A DNA stretch of 64,000 nucleotides from assembly GCF_028714215.1 (NCBI RefSeq), contig NZ_JAQTMS010000009.1:58016-122015 (forward strand), given 5' to 3'. The position numbers and the translations under genes are program-made. This DNA comes from Rhodoferax sp. (GTDB lineage Bacteria > Pseudomonadota > Gammaproteobacteria > Burkholderiales > Burkholderiaceae_C). Shown piece after piece: positions 16,749 through 25,162 of this stretch (position 1 is its first letter; each line of letters begins with the position of its first letter). The notes under the pieces are model-generated. The model was not told the origin of the DNA, did no database searches, and saw only the letters and a program-made list of their open reading frames with translations.

Positions 16749-17462
16749 TCACCGCCCCTTGACAGCAACGCAGTGCCAGCCAAAACATGCCAGGTCTTCG
16801 GATTCTTGTGATTTCTTCCGCAGGAAAAAATAGATGCGCGCGGCCCAAGCCAACAGATAAGCCAGTGGCCACAGCCGATCCCCATATTTGCGTGCCATGC
16901 TCGGCAACCTCAGGATTTCCTGCCTCACATAGGAGAACCAATGACCGTTTGCGCTCAATTCCAGGATTTCAAAATTCTTCTTTGGCAAGTGATATTCGTA
17001 CCAATAGCGGCCAAACCCACTCGCATAATGGTAAGGTGCAAAATGTACCAACGAGGCAAAAGGCGCGGTAACAATCAGTTTGCCACCAGGCTTGAGCAAA
17101 CGTTCAAATTCATCCAGCGCTTTCAATGGGTCTGGCAAATGTTCAAACACCTCGCTGCACAAGACAACATCAAACGAAGCGTCGGGCTCCGGAATATTCT
17201 GAATATCGCATACCAGATCAATCCTGCTGGTATCCCAGTGCCCGGTCTGGAGGCCCCGAGCGTCTCCGGTGCCTTCATACTGACACAGATCTTGCGATAC
17301 GTAATCCAGATGCGAACACAAGGGCTTGTTGCGCAGTTCACCGGCCCCCGCGTCAAGGATTCGCAGGCCAGCCGGCACAGCAGCCAGGGTTTGTGCCAGC
17401 CAGTGATTACGCGCTTCTTCGTTGGCGTCACGGCCATGCAAAATGTTGGACAACAAAGTCAC
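16749..17462 (-). CDS. SAM-dependent methyltransferase
   Basis: 237-residue class I methyltransferase: LRILDAGAGELRNKPLC is motif I, DIQNIPEPDASFDVVLCSEV motif II, and the segment FERLLKPGGKLIVTAPF the post-II region. A hydrophobic C-terminal segment (WPLAYLLAWAARIYFFL) suggests membrane attachment. The start codon is GTG at 17462 with AAGG eight bases upstream; no ATG fits. It begins 10 nt after the DUF268 stop. Probably modifies a sugar in the polysaccharide; the target is unknown. Confidence 0.83.
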   Translation of the reverse strand: MTLLSNILHGRDANEEARNHWLAQTLAAVPAGLRILDAGAGELRNKPLCSHLDYVSQDLCQYEGTGDARGLQTGHWDTSRIDLVCDIQNIPEPDASFDVVLCSEVFEHLPDPLKALDEFERLLKPGGKLIVTAPFASLVHFAPYHYASGFGRYWYEYHLPKKNFEILELSANGHWFSYVRQEILRLPSMARKYGDRLWPLAYLLAWAARIYFFLRKKSQESEDLACFGWHCVAVKGR

Positions 17463-17472
17463 GTGGCAGCCT

Positions 17473-18249
17473 TCATTGTTTGGTGAATGTGAAGATGCCC
17501 AGAGCGTAGTTGGCCTTGCTCAACCCTTCCATGTCGCGTCCTGGTTCGCCCGATTGAACAAGTGCTTGATTGGGCTCTATCCACGCGAAGGCACTCAACA
17601 GCAGGGAATTTTCGCCCGCCAGGGACACCAGCTTGAGCGGATCGAATACCCGGTGGGCATTGAATTCGACTCGCTCTTTGCCAATCGGAACCGAAAGATA
17701 GAACACACCACCGGATCGCAGCATTCTGGCCATATTGGCAAGTCCTGTGATGTAGCCCCGTGGGTCGACCGGATCGCCGTAACGGCCAAGTCCAAAGTGT
17801 TCGAGCGCATGCAAGCACGACAATGAATCGCAGCAACTAACGTGAGGTTCCGACAAATTGGTCAAATCCGCTTGCCTGAACCGTACCCCAGGGATCGCGG
17901 TGGACACCGGTCGAATATCGAACACCTCGATTTCTCTGAAGCTGGCCACATGCGCCACAAAGCCGTCAATGCGCGAACCGATGTCAACGTGCTTGCCGGG
18001 ACCGCGCAGATGAATTTGCCGCGCCACATGCAAATCCTGCCAGAAGTACTCGTCTTTTGTCGAGCCACCCTCCTCGTACCAATCGTGCAAACAGGGACGC
18101 AGATCAAGTTGCCCGTTGTAGTCGTTTCGGAAATTGCGCCAATCTGCCAGGTAGCGCGGCACGCCTCCGATGGAACGTGCCATGCGTCGAAAATCGAGAC
18201 CGAACTGGACCTTCAAAATCCAGAAGAATTTTTCAAAAATTTCCTTCAC
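17473..18249 (-). CDS. DUF268 protein (methyltransferase-like fold)
   Basis: About 258 residues, DUF268 family, found in bacterial and eukaryotic glycan contexts. Visible marks are HVDIGSRIDGFVAHVAS (resembling a cofactor-binding loop), CLHALEHFGLGRYGDP, and RSGGVFYLSVPIGKERVEFN; the HALEH and VPIG pieces look like a divergent class I methyltransferase. The start is uncertain: GTG at 18249 gives a 17-base overlap with the flippase, TTG at 18291 a longer one; no ATG is available early. With the two genes that follow, it forms a run of three putative transferases of one-carbon units. Function unproven. Confidence 0.78.
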   Translation of the reverse strand: MKEIFEKFFWILKVQFGLDFRRMARSIGGVPRYLADWRNFRNDYNGQLDLRPCLHDWYEEGGSTKDEYFWQDLHVARQIHLRGPGKHVDIGSRIDGFVAHVASFREIEVFDIRPVSTAIPGVRFRQADLTNLSEPHVSCCDSLSCLHALEHFGLGRYGDPVDPRGYITGLANMARMLRSGGVFYLSVPIGKERVEFNAHRVFDPLKLVSLAGENSLLLSAFAWIEPNQALVQSGEPGRDMEGLSKANYALGIFTFTKQ

Positions 18250-19537
18250 CCTGCTTCTTTTTGAGCCACTCCAGACTGAGAACGAAGCCAATCAGGTTGA
18301 TCACCAGCCATCCGAACGCGGCACCCATTGGGCCTTGGGACCCAACCAGCGGCGGAATTATCGCCACAGAAAGCACCAGCGCGGAGGCATTGACTTGTAG
18401 CACTCTGCGAATTTTTCCGTTGACCAACCAATGGACATAACCCACATTGTAAAAAGCATTCAAACTGGTCCCTATCAGCAAGACCGACAGCAAGGGATAG
18501 ATCACCTCCACCGCCTGAGGGCTTCGCAACCAGAGATTGAGCAGCCATTTGCCCGCAGTGGCGAAAATTACGCCCCCGATGACAACCATCAGCGCAATCA
18601 AACCCGTCAATTTGAGACTCAGACTGCGCAACTTGCCGGACTCCTCCCTCAACTGTATGGCGCGTGGCAATACCGCCTGGACCAATGGGTAAATAAGCTG
18701 AAGCACGCCGACCGCGATCATGGCCGCAATCGAGTAATAACCAAATTGTTCAATGCTCGTCATTCTGCTGAGTACGATTTTGTCCATCTGCACGGTCAGT
18801 GCGCCCAGCCAGGCCGCTCCAGACAGGCCAGCGAGCAATCTCCAGACCGAGCGAATTTCCTGCCTCTCCCATTTAACCGTGTGCCGCTTCACATTCAGCG
18901 TTCTCCAGGCCAACCAGCCACGCACCAAAGTTTCCAGCAAACCGATAGACGCATGCCAAATCAGGTAGGTCGGCAAGGTTGGCCAAATAAGAACAACCAG
19001 CACACCACCAGCGTGACGCACCAAGGCACCCACCAACATGCTGGCGTTCAGGGACACCTGAGCTTGCGCCCCGACCAGCACACTGCGATAGAGCGAGCCA
19101 GGGAACTGAGCCGCAAAAATGAAAGCCGCACCGTAAACTGCTTGCTGTCCCGCCACCGCCGGCAGACCTCCCAAATTGAGCCAGTGTGCGGCAACGAAGT
19201 CGGCCGACAGCAAAGTAAGGCCACCGGCGCCGAATCCGAACAACCAATAAAGTCGCTCGAAACCGAACAACAACGAGGCCGTTCTTTGCTGTCCCGCAGC
19301 CGTCGCATCAAGTCGAACAGCAACTTCCCGTACCAGCGCTTGGCTCATCCCTGCATCCAGCAAGCCAAGTATTGCCTGCAGCATCACGATGAAGCCGATC
19401 AAACCGAATTGCCGTGGACCAAGTGCCGCAAGATACCAGGGCAATGCCAGAATCGGCGCCAAAGCTACCGTGCCCGCTCCAAGATAGTTCGCAAGAATAT
19501 TTCTTTTCAGGTCATTCCTGGGGTTCACCACTGCCAT
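18233..19537 (-). CDS. wzx: Wzx-type lipid-linked oligosaccharide flippase
   Basis: 434-residue integral membrane protein of the MATE-like polysaccharide exporter family, with about twelve hydrophobic helices and a start typical of Wzx (NDLKRNILANYLGAG). It would flip undecaprenyl-linked repeat units from the cytoplasmic to the periplasmic face. It is the only flippase-like gene in the operon, and no Wzy polymerase or Wzz regulator is visible between 9.8 and 25.1 kb. The ATG at 19537 lies 12 nt after the gmd stop. The 3' end overlaps the DUF268 gene. Confidence 0.87.
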   Translation of the reverse strand: MAVVNPRNDLKRNILANYLGAGTVALAPILALPWYLAALGPRQFGLIGFIVMLQAILGLLDAGMSQALVREVAVRLDATAAGQQRTASLLFGFERLYWLFGFGAGGLTLLSADFVAAHWLNLGGLPAVAGQQAVYGAAFIFAAQFPGSLYRSVLVGAQAQVSLNASMLVGALVRHAGGVLVVLIWPTLPTYLIWHASIGLLETLVRGWLAWRTLNVKRHTVKWERQEIRSVWRLLAGLSGAAWLGALTVQMDKIVLSRMTSIEQFGYYSIAAMIAVGVLQLIYPLVQAVLPRAIQLREESGKLRSLSLKLTGLIALMVVIGGVIFATAGKWLLNLWLRSPQAVEVIYPLLSVLLIGTSLNAFYNVGYVHWLVNGKIRRVLQVNASALVLSVAIIPPLVGSQGPMGAAFGWLVINLIGFVLSLEWLKKKQGEGNF

Positions 19538-19549
19538 GCCTTAAATTCA

Positions 19550-20683
19550 TCATCCCATGCTCAGGGTGACGTTGTAGCCCTTCGACCTCAGTAGCGCATG
19601 CTTCTTCGCATCAGCCAAATCAGCCGCCACCATCTCCTGCACCATCTGATCGAGCGTGATCACCGGCACCCAGCCCAGTTTCTCCTTGGCTTTGCTCGGG
19701 TCGCCCAGTAGGGTTTCCACTTCAGTGGGCCGGAAGTAGCGCGGGTCTATCCGGATGATGGGCTGGTCCGTGCTGCACAAAGGCATGGATTGCGGGTCGG
19801 AGTCCGCAATGACTGCAAAACCTACCTCATCCACACCGGAGCCTTCCCAGCGGATTTGCATGCCTAAGGCGGCCGCCGTCTTTTCTATGAACTGGCGCAC
19901 GCTGTACTGGACGCCGGTGGCAATCACGAAGTCTTCCGGTTTGTCCTGTTGCAGCATCAGCCACTGCATGCGCACATAGTCCTTGGCATGGCCCCAGTCG
20001 CGCAAGGCGTCGATGTTGCCCATGAACAGGCACTGTTCCAGGCCCTGGCTGATGTTGGCCAGGGCGCGTGTGATCTTGCGCGTGACAAAGGTCTCACCCC
20101 GTCTTGGGCTCTCGTGATTGAAGAGGATGCCGTTGCAGGCATAGATGCCGTAGGCTTCGCGGTAGTTGACAGTGATCCAGTAGGCGTACATCTTGGCGAC
20201 GGCATACGGGCTTCTGGGGTAGAAAGGGGTGGTTTCCTTCTGCGGCGTTTCCTGCACCAGACCGTAGAGTTCGCTGGTACTTGCCTGGTAGAAGCGGGTT
20301 TTCTTCTCCAGCCCCAGGATGCGGATGGCTTCCAGAATGCGCAGGCTGCCCAGGGCGTCGACATCGGCGGTGTATTCGGGGCTCTCGAAGCTGACCGCCA
20401 CATGGGACTGGGCACCCAGGTTGTAGATCTCGTCGGGTTGCGTTTCCTGCACGATGCGCACCAGGTTGCTGGTGTCGGTCAAATCACCGTAATGCAGCTT
20501 GAAGTTGGCGCCCGCTATGTGTGGGTCTTGGTAGATGTGGTCTACGCGCTGCGTGTTGAAAGAGCTGGCGCGGCGTTTGATGCCGTGCACGACATAGCCT
20601 TTTTCAAGCAGGAACTCGGCCAGGTAGGAGCCATCCTGGCCGGTGATGCCGGTGATGAGGGCGGTTTTGGGTTGGGTGCTCAT
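19550..20683 (-). CDS. gmd: GDP-mannose 4,6-dehydratase
   Basis: 377-residue extended SDR enzyme converting GDP-D-mannose into GDP-4-keto-6-deoxymannose, first step of GDP-L-fucose synthesis. [19 protein letters not shown] is the cofactor-binding start, [10 protein letters not shown] carries the catalytic tyrosine and lysine, and [17 protein letters not shown] is a Gmd signature. The ATG at 20683 overlaps the fcl stop by four bases; the longer frame upstream lies inside fcl. Product goes to Fcl encoded just before. A source of GDP-mannose (manA/manC) is not in the window. Confidence 0.96.
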   Translation of the reverse strand: MSTQPKTALITGITGQDGSYLAEFLLEKGYVVHGIKRRASSFNTQRVDHIYQDPHIAGANFKLHYGDLTDTSNLVRIVQETQPDEIYNLGAQSHVAVSFESPEYTADVDALGSLRILEAIRILGLEKKTRFYQASTSELYGLVQETPQKETTPFYPRSPYAVAKMYAYWITVNYREAYGIYACNGILFNHESPRRGETFVTRKITRALANISQGLEQCLFMGNIDALRDWGHAKDYVRMQWLMLQQDKPEDFVIATGVQYSVRQFIEKTAAALGMQIRWEGSGVDEVGFAVIADSDPQSMPLCSTDQPIIRIDPRYFRPTEVETLLGDPSKAKEKLGWVPVITLDQMVQEMVAADLADAKKHALLRSKGYNVTLSMG

Positions 20684-21648
20684 GGGTTTTGCTTCCGGAA
20701 ATCCTGGTAGGCCAGCGACAGGCCTTGTGCCAGACTGACCTTGGCTTGCCATCCCAGCGCATTGAGCCGGCGGCTGTCCATTAGCTTTCTGGGGGTTCCG
20801 TCGGGTTTACTGGGGTCGAATTCGATGCGGCCCTGGTAGCCTACGGCCTGGCCGACGGCTTGGGCCAGTTCGGCGATGGTGATGTCCTGGCCATAGCCGA
20901 CGTTGATCTGGCTTTGCATCGCCTGGGTGTGGGCCGCGTAGGTGGCTTGGGGCAGGTTCATCACGAACACGCTGGCCGCCGCCATGTCGTCGACGTAGAG
21001 AAACTCGCGCCGCGGTGTGCCGCTGCCCCAGATGGTGACACTGGGTGCCTTGCTCTCTTTGGCTTCATGAAATCGCCGGAGCAGGGCCGGGATGACGTGA
21101 GAGTTCTGCGGGTGGTAGTTGTCACCGGGGCCATACAGGTTGGTGGGCATGACGCTGCGGTAGTCGACGCCGTGGCTGGCGCCGTACTGGCGGTTATAGC
21201 TTTCGCACATTTTGATGCCGGCGATTTTGGCGATGGCGTAGGGCTCGTTGGTGGGCTCCAGGGGACCGGTGAGCAAGGCGTCTTCGCGCATCGGCTGCGG
21301 GACCTGTTTGGGGTAGATGCAACTGGAGCCTAAAAACAGGAGTTTTTGCACGCCGGCGCACCAAGCCTGATGGATCACGTTGGTCTGCACCATCAGGTTC
21401 TGGTAGATGAATTCGGCCGGGTAGGTGTTGTTGGCGTGGATGCCGCCTACCTTGGCAGCAGCCAGGTAGACCTGGTCCGGCTTTTCTGTTTCAAAAAAAG
21501 CGCGCACCGCGGCCTGTTCGCACAGGTCGAGCTCGGAGTGCGCGCGGGTCACGATGTTGGTCTGGCCCCGTTGTTTCAGTGCTCGCACAATGGCCGAGCC
21601 CACCATGCCCCGGTGGCCGGCAACGTAGATTTTGGGTTGAATCATCAT
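20680..21648 (-). CDS. fcl: GDP-L-fucose synthase
   Basis: 322-residue epimerase/reductase that makes GDP-L-fucose from the Gmd product. [16 protein letters not shown] is the NADP-binding start, [20 protein letters not shown] contains the catalytic tyrosine and lysine, and [13 protein letters not shown] and [10 protein letters not shown] are family marks. ATG at 21648 (or 21645) is preferred to the TTG at 21660, which would overlap the rfbC stop. With gmd it supplies fucose for the GT11 enzyme of the same operon. Also known as WcaG. Confidence 0.96.
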   Translation of the reverse strand: MMIQPKIYVAGHRGMVGSAIVRALKQRGQTNIVTRAHSELDLCEQAAVRAFFETEKPDQVYLAAAKVGGIHANNTYPAEFIYQNLMVQTNVIHQAWCAGVQKLLFLGSSCIYPKQVPQPMREDALLTGPLEPTNEPYAIAKIAGIKMCESYNRQYGASHGVDYRSVMPTNLYGPGDNYHPQNSHVIPALLRRFHEAKESKAPSVTIWGSGTPRREFLYVDDMAAASVFVMNLPQATYAAHTQAMQSQINVGYGQDITIAELAQAVGQAVGYQGRIEFDPSKPDGTPRKLMDSRRLNALGWQAKVSLAQGLSLAYQDFRKQNP

Positions 21649-21656
21649 GAACTTAC

Positions 21657-22211
21657 TCAAACACCTTCAAACACCGGCGCATTGTCCAGTGCCAAACCGG
21701 CCTGATCCTTGACCGAAACCTGCGGGCCAGCACCTGACAACGGCCAAGCCACGGCTAGCGTCGGATCATCCCACGCAATGCAGCGTTCAAACTGCGGCGC
21801 GTAATAGTCGGTCGTCTTGTAAAGGAAATCAGCTGTGTCGCTCAGGGTCAAAAAGCCATGGGCAAAACCGGACGGTATCCACATTTGCCGCTTGTTTTCT
21901 TCCGTCAGCTCAACACCAACCCATTGGCCAAAGGTGGCCGATGATTTGCGCAGGTCAACCGCCACGTCAAACACCGAGCCGCGCACGACCCGCACCAATT
22001 TCCCCTGTGGCTGCTCTATCTGGTAATGCAGGCCACGCAACACGCCTTTGGCCGATCGCGAGTGGTTGTCCTGCACAAAATTTACCGTCAGACCAGTGGC
22101 TTGCCGGAAATCTCTTTGATTGAAGCTTTCAAAGAAGAACCCGCGCGTGTCGCCAAACACCTTGGGTTCGATGATGAGAACGTCAGCAATGGCAGTGGGG
22201 ATGGTTTTCAT
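21657..22211 (-). CDS. rfbC: dTDP-4-dehydrorhamnose 3,5-epimerase
   Basis: 184-residue cupin-fold epimerase, third enzyme of dTDP-L-rhamnose synthesis. The catalytic histidine lies in [31 protein letters not shown], and [12 protein letters not shown] are conserved blocks. Length is normal for RmlC. ATG at 22211 lies 15 nt after the stop of rfbA. Gene order rfbB-rfbD-rfbA-rfbC is the common one. The stop is followed closely by the fcl start, so rhamnose and fucose pathways are on one transcript. Confidence 0.96.
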   Translation of the reverse strand: MKTIPTAIADVLIIEPKVFGDTRGFFFESFNQRDFRQATGLTVNFVQDNHSRSAKGVLRGLHYQIEQPQGKLVRVVRGSVFDVAVDLRKSSATFGQWVGVELTEENKRQMWIPSGFAHGFLTLSDTADFLYKTTDYYAPQFERCIAWDDPTLAVAWPLSGAGPQVSVKDQAGLALDNAPVFEGV

Positions 22212-22226
22212 GACGTGTTTCGTGAA

Positions 22227-23120
22227 TCAGGGTTCGTGGCGATTGCGTTCCAGCAGCAAGCGCAGCAAGTATTGACCGTAGCCATTCTTGGCCAGCGGCT
22301 GCGCCAGCTTTTGTAATTGGGCGTCGTCGATAAAGCCGTTACGCCAGGCGATCTCTTCGACACAAGCCACTTTCAGGCCCTGGCGCCGCTCCAGCGTGGC
22401 GATGAACTGACTGGCTTCAAGCAAACTGTCGTGCGTGCCGGTGTCCAGCCAGGCATAGCCGCGCTGCATGATTTGCACATTGAGCTTGCCCTGCTCCAGA
22501 TAAACCTGGTTGACGGCCGTGATCTCCAGCTCGCCCCGGCCGCTGGGCTTGACCGCCTTGGCAATGTCCACCACCTGGTTGTCATAGAAGTACAGGCCGG
22601 TGACGGCATAGTTGCTTTTCGGCTGCGTCGGCTTTTCCTCAATGCTGCTGGCCCTGCCCTGGGCGTCAAAAGCGACTACGCCATAGCGTTCGGGATCTTG
22701 CACATGGTAGGCAAACACGGTAGCGCCCTCGACTTTTTGGTCGGCCCTGGCCAACAAAGGTCCGAAATCATGCCCGTAGAAAATGTTGTCGCCCAACACC
22801 AGTGCGCTGGGGGCCTGGCCCAGAAATTTGTCGCCGATGATGAAAGCCTGTGCCAGGCCGTCCGGACTGGGTTGCACCGCGTACTGCAAGTTCAGCCCCC
22901 ATTGCGAACCGTCGCCCAGCAACTGCTGGAAGCGCGGCGTGTCCTGCGGCGTGCTGATGACCAGAATGTCGCGCAGGCCGGCCAGCATGAGGGTGCTCAA
23001 GGGGTAATAAATCATCGGCTTGTCATACACCGGCAGCAGTTGCTTGCTCATCGCCAATGTGGCCGGGTGCAGCCTGGTGCCGGAGCCGCCGGCCAGGATG
23101 ATGCCTTTGCGTTGAATCAT
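22227..23120 (-). CDS. rfbA: glucose-1-phosphate thymidylyltransferase
   Basis: 297-residue nucleotidyltransferase forming dTDP-glucose from dTTP and glucose 1-phosphate. The signature [20 protein letters not shown] binds the nucleotide, and [32 protein letters not shown] and [10 protein letters not shown] are conserved. Length and start ATG at 23120 are standard for RmlA. It feeds rfbB, encoded upstream in the operon, 12 nt beyond the rfbD stop on the same strand. Confidence 0.97.
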   Translation of the reverse strand: MIQRKGIILAGGSGTRLHPATLAMSKQLLPVYDKPMIYYPLSTLMLAGLRDILVISTPQDTPRFQQLLGDGSQWGLNLQYAVQPSPDGLAQAFIIGDKFLGQAPSALVLGDNIFYGHDFGPLLARADQKVEGATVFAYHVQDPERYGVVAFDAQGRASSIEEKPTQPKSNYAVTGLYFYDNQVVDIAKAVKPSGRGELEITAVNQVYLEQGKLNVQIMQRGYAWLDTGTHDSLLEASQFIATLERRQGLKVACVEEIAWRNGFIDDAQLQKLAQPLAKNGYGQYLLRLLLERNRHEP

Positions 23121-23132
23121 GGTTAATTTCAG

Positions 23133-24023
23133 TTACAGGATTTCTGCCAGCATGCGGGCCACCCCTTGCTGCCAGGGTGGCAGACTCAAGCCAAAAGTGG
23201 TTTGCAGCTTGCGTGTGTCAAGGCGCGAATTATGGGGCCGTCTGGCGCTGGTCTGGAAGGCACTGCTGGGCACCGGCACCGCCTCGGAGGTTCGCATTTT
23301 AAGGGCCGGCTGCGCCAGCCTGGCTTGGCTCAGCACGTAATTGGCGTAGCCGCACCAGCTGGTCTCACCACCTGCAACCAAATGGTAGAGCCCGCCGTCA
23401 CCGGGGCGCTGCCACACCTGGCGGATGGCGTGCGCGGTCACGTCGGCCAACAACTCGGCTCCGGTAGGCGCGCCGAACTGGTCGTCGATCACCGTCAGGC
23501 GCTCCCGCTCCTGCGCCAGACGCAGCATGGTTTTGGCAAAGTTGCCGCCGCGTGCCGCATAGACCCAGCTGGTGCGAAAAATCAGGTGGCGCGCTCCGGC
23601 CGCCTGTATCAGTTGCTCGCCTTCAAGCTTGGTCTGGCCGTAGACGTTGAGCGGTGCCGGGGCATCGCTCTCGGTCCAGGCGCGGCTGCCGCTGCCGTCA
23701 AACACATAGTCGGTGCTGTAGTGCACCAGCCAGGCGCCCAGCCTGGCCGCTTCCTGCGCCAGCACTCCGGGCGCCAGGGCATTGAGGCTGCGCACCAGCT
23801 CGGGTTCGCTCTCGGCCTGGTCCACCGCGGTATGTGCGGCGGCGTTGACGATCAGGTCCGGCTTGAGTTCCCGGACGGTGTCAACCAGACCGGTCAGGTT
23901 GCCGAAGTTCCCACAGTAGTCGCTGCTGTCGTGGTCCAGCGCCACCACCTCGCCCAGCGGCGCCAGGCTGCGCTGCAATTCCCAGCCAACCTGCCCACCT
24001 TTGCCAAAAAGAAGGATCTTCAT
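23133..24023 (-). CDS. rfbD: dTDP-4-dehydrorhamnose reductase
   Basis: 296-residue SDR enzyme for the last step of dTDP-L-rhamnose synthesis. [16 protein letters not shown] is the NADPH-binding loop, [11 protein letters not shown] the conserved helix, STDYVFDG and YGQTKLEGE the catalytic blocks with tyrosine and lysine. Start ATG at 24023 overlaps the rfbB stop by four bases. Length is normal. The protein probably acts with RfbC in the cytoplasm. Confidence 0.96.
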   Translation of the reverse strand: MKILLFGKGGQVGWELQRSLAPLGEVVALDHDSSDYCGNFGNLTGLVDTVRELKPDLIVNAAAHTAVDQAESEPELVRSLNALAPGVLAQEAARLGAWLVHYSTDYVFDGSGSRAWTESDAPAPLNVYGQTKLEGEQLIQAAGARHLIFRTSWVYAARGGNFAKTMLRLAQERERLTVIDDQFGAPTGAELLADVTAHAIRQVWQRPGDGGLYHLVAGGETSWCGYANYVLSQARLAQPALKMRTSEAVPVPSSAFQTSARRPHNSRLDTRKLQTTFGLSLPPWQQGVARMLAEIL

Positions 24024-25087
24024 GCGCGCTCAGCGTAGTTGGCTTTCACCCACTCGCGGTAAGCGCCAGACTGCACGTTTGTCACCCAGGCTTGATGGTC
24101 CAGGTACCAGTGGACTGTCTTGCGAATGCCGGTCTCGAAGGTCTCGGCCGGCATCCAGCCCAGCTCACGCTCAATCTTGCTGGCATCGATGGCGTAGCGC
24201 CGGTCATGGCCGGGGCGGTCCTGGACATAGGCAATCTGCGTCTTGTAACTGCTGCCGTCGCCCTTGGGCCGCAATTCGTCCAACAGGGTGCAGACGGTGT
24301 GCACGATCTCGATGTTGGGCTTTTCGTTGCAGCCGCCGACGTTGTAGGTTTCACCGACCCGGCCACTCTGCAACACCCGGCGGATGGCGCTGCAATGGTC
24401 TTTGACATAGAGCCAGTCGCGCACTTGCAGGCCGTCGCCATAGATGGGCAGGGGTTTGCCAGCCAGGGCGTTGACGATGATCAGCGGAATCAGTTTTTCG
24501 GGGAAATGCAAGGGCCCGTAGTTGTTGCTGCAGTTGGTGGTGAGCACCGGCAGGCCGTAGGTGTGGTGCCAGGCGCGCACCAAGTGGTCGCTGGCGGCCT
24601 TGCTGGCGGAGTACGGGCTGTTGGGTTCGATCTTGTGGGTTTCGGTAAACGCCGGGTCGTCGGGGGAGAGACTGCCGTAGACCTCGTCGGTGGACACGTG
24701 AAGGAAGCGAAATGCCGCACGCGGGCCCTCCGCCAAGCCCTGCCAGTAGGCACGCACGCTTTGCAGCAGGCGCATGGTGCCCACCACATTGGTTTGAATG
24801 AAGTCCTCCGGCCCATGGATGGAGCGGTCGACGTGGCTTTCAGCCGCAAAATTGAGCACCGCACGCGGCTGGTACCGCGCCAGCAGTTGCGCCACCAATG
24901 CCGCGTCCCCGATATCGCCTTGCACGAACAGATAGCGCGAATCACCCTGCAAGGAGAGCAGATTTTCCGGATTGCCGGCGTAGGTGAGCTTGTCCAGGTT
25001 GAGCACCGCCTCATCCGACTGGGCCAGCCAGTCGAGCACAAAATTGGCGCCGATAAAACCCGCTCCGCCAGTTACCAGAATCATCAT
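24020..25087 (-). CDS. rfbB: dTDP-glucose 4,6-dehydratase
   Basis: 355-residue extended SDR enzyme. [19 protein letters not shown] binds [13 protein letters not shown] and [20 protein letters not shown] hold the active-site threonine, tyrosine and lysine. It converts dTDP-glucose to dTDP-4-keto-6-deoxyglucose. It is the first gene of the polysaccharide operon, preceded by AGGGGGAG and then by the terminator of the upstream acyl-CoA reductase gene, so the operon promoter must lie in the last part of that gene or in the 75-nt gap. Two tandem ATGs (25087, 25084) are possible starts. Confidence 0.97.
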   Translation of the reverse strand: MMILVTGGAGFIGANFVLDWLAQSDEAVLNLDKLTYAGNPENLLSLQGDSRYLFVQGDIGDAALVAQLLARYQPRAVLNFAAESHVDRSIHGPEDFIQTNVVGTMRLLQSVRAYWQGLAEGPRAAFRFLHVSTDEVYGSLSPDDPAFTETHKIEPNSPYSASKAASDHLVRAWHHTYGLPVLTTNCSNNYGPLHFPEKLIPLIIVNALAGKPLPIYGDGLQVRDWLYVKDHCSAIRRVLQSGRVGETYNVGGCNEKPNIEIVHTVCTLLDELRPKGDGSSYKTQIAYVQDRPGHDRRYAIDASKIERELGWMPAETFETGIRKTVHWYLDHQAWVTNVQSGAYREWVKANYAERA

Positions 25088-25109
25088 CTCCCCCTTGTGG
25101 ATCTACCTG

Positions 25110-25136
25110 TAAAAAAAGGGCGCACACGGCGCCCTT
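25110..25136 (-). terminator. Rho-independent terminator of the acyl-CoA reductase gene
   Basis: AAGGGCGC and its complement (25116-25136) form an eight-pair stem with a short loop, followed on the minus strand by seven or more T residues (25111-25117 on the plus strand are all A). It lies 27 nt after the stop of the reductase gene and directly before rfbB, separating the two units. Confidence 0.85.
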
Positions 25137-25162
25137 CGATTATCGCCGCCGGCGCGGCAGGC

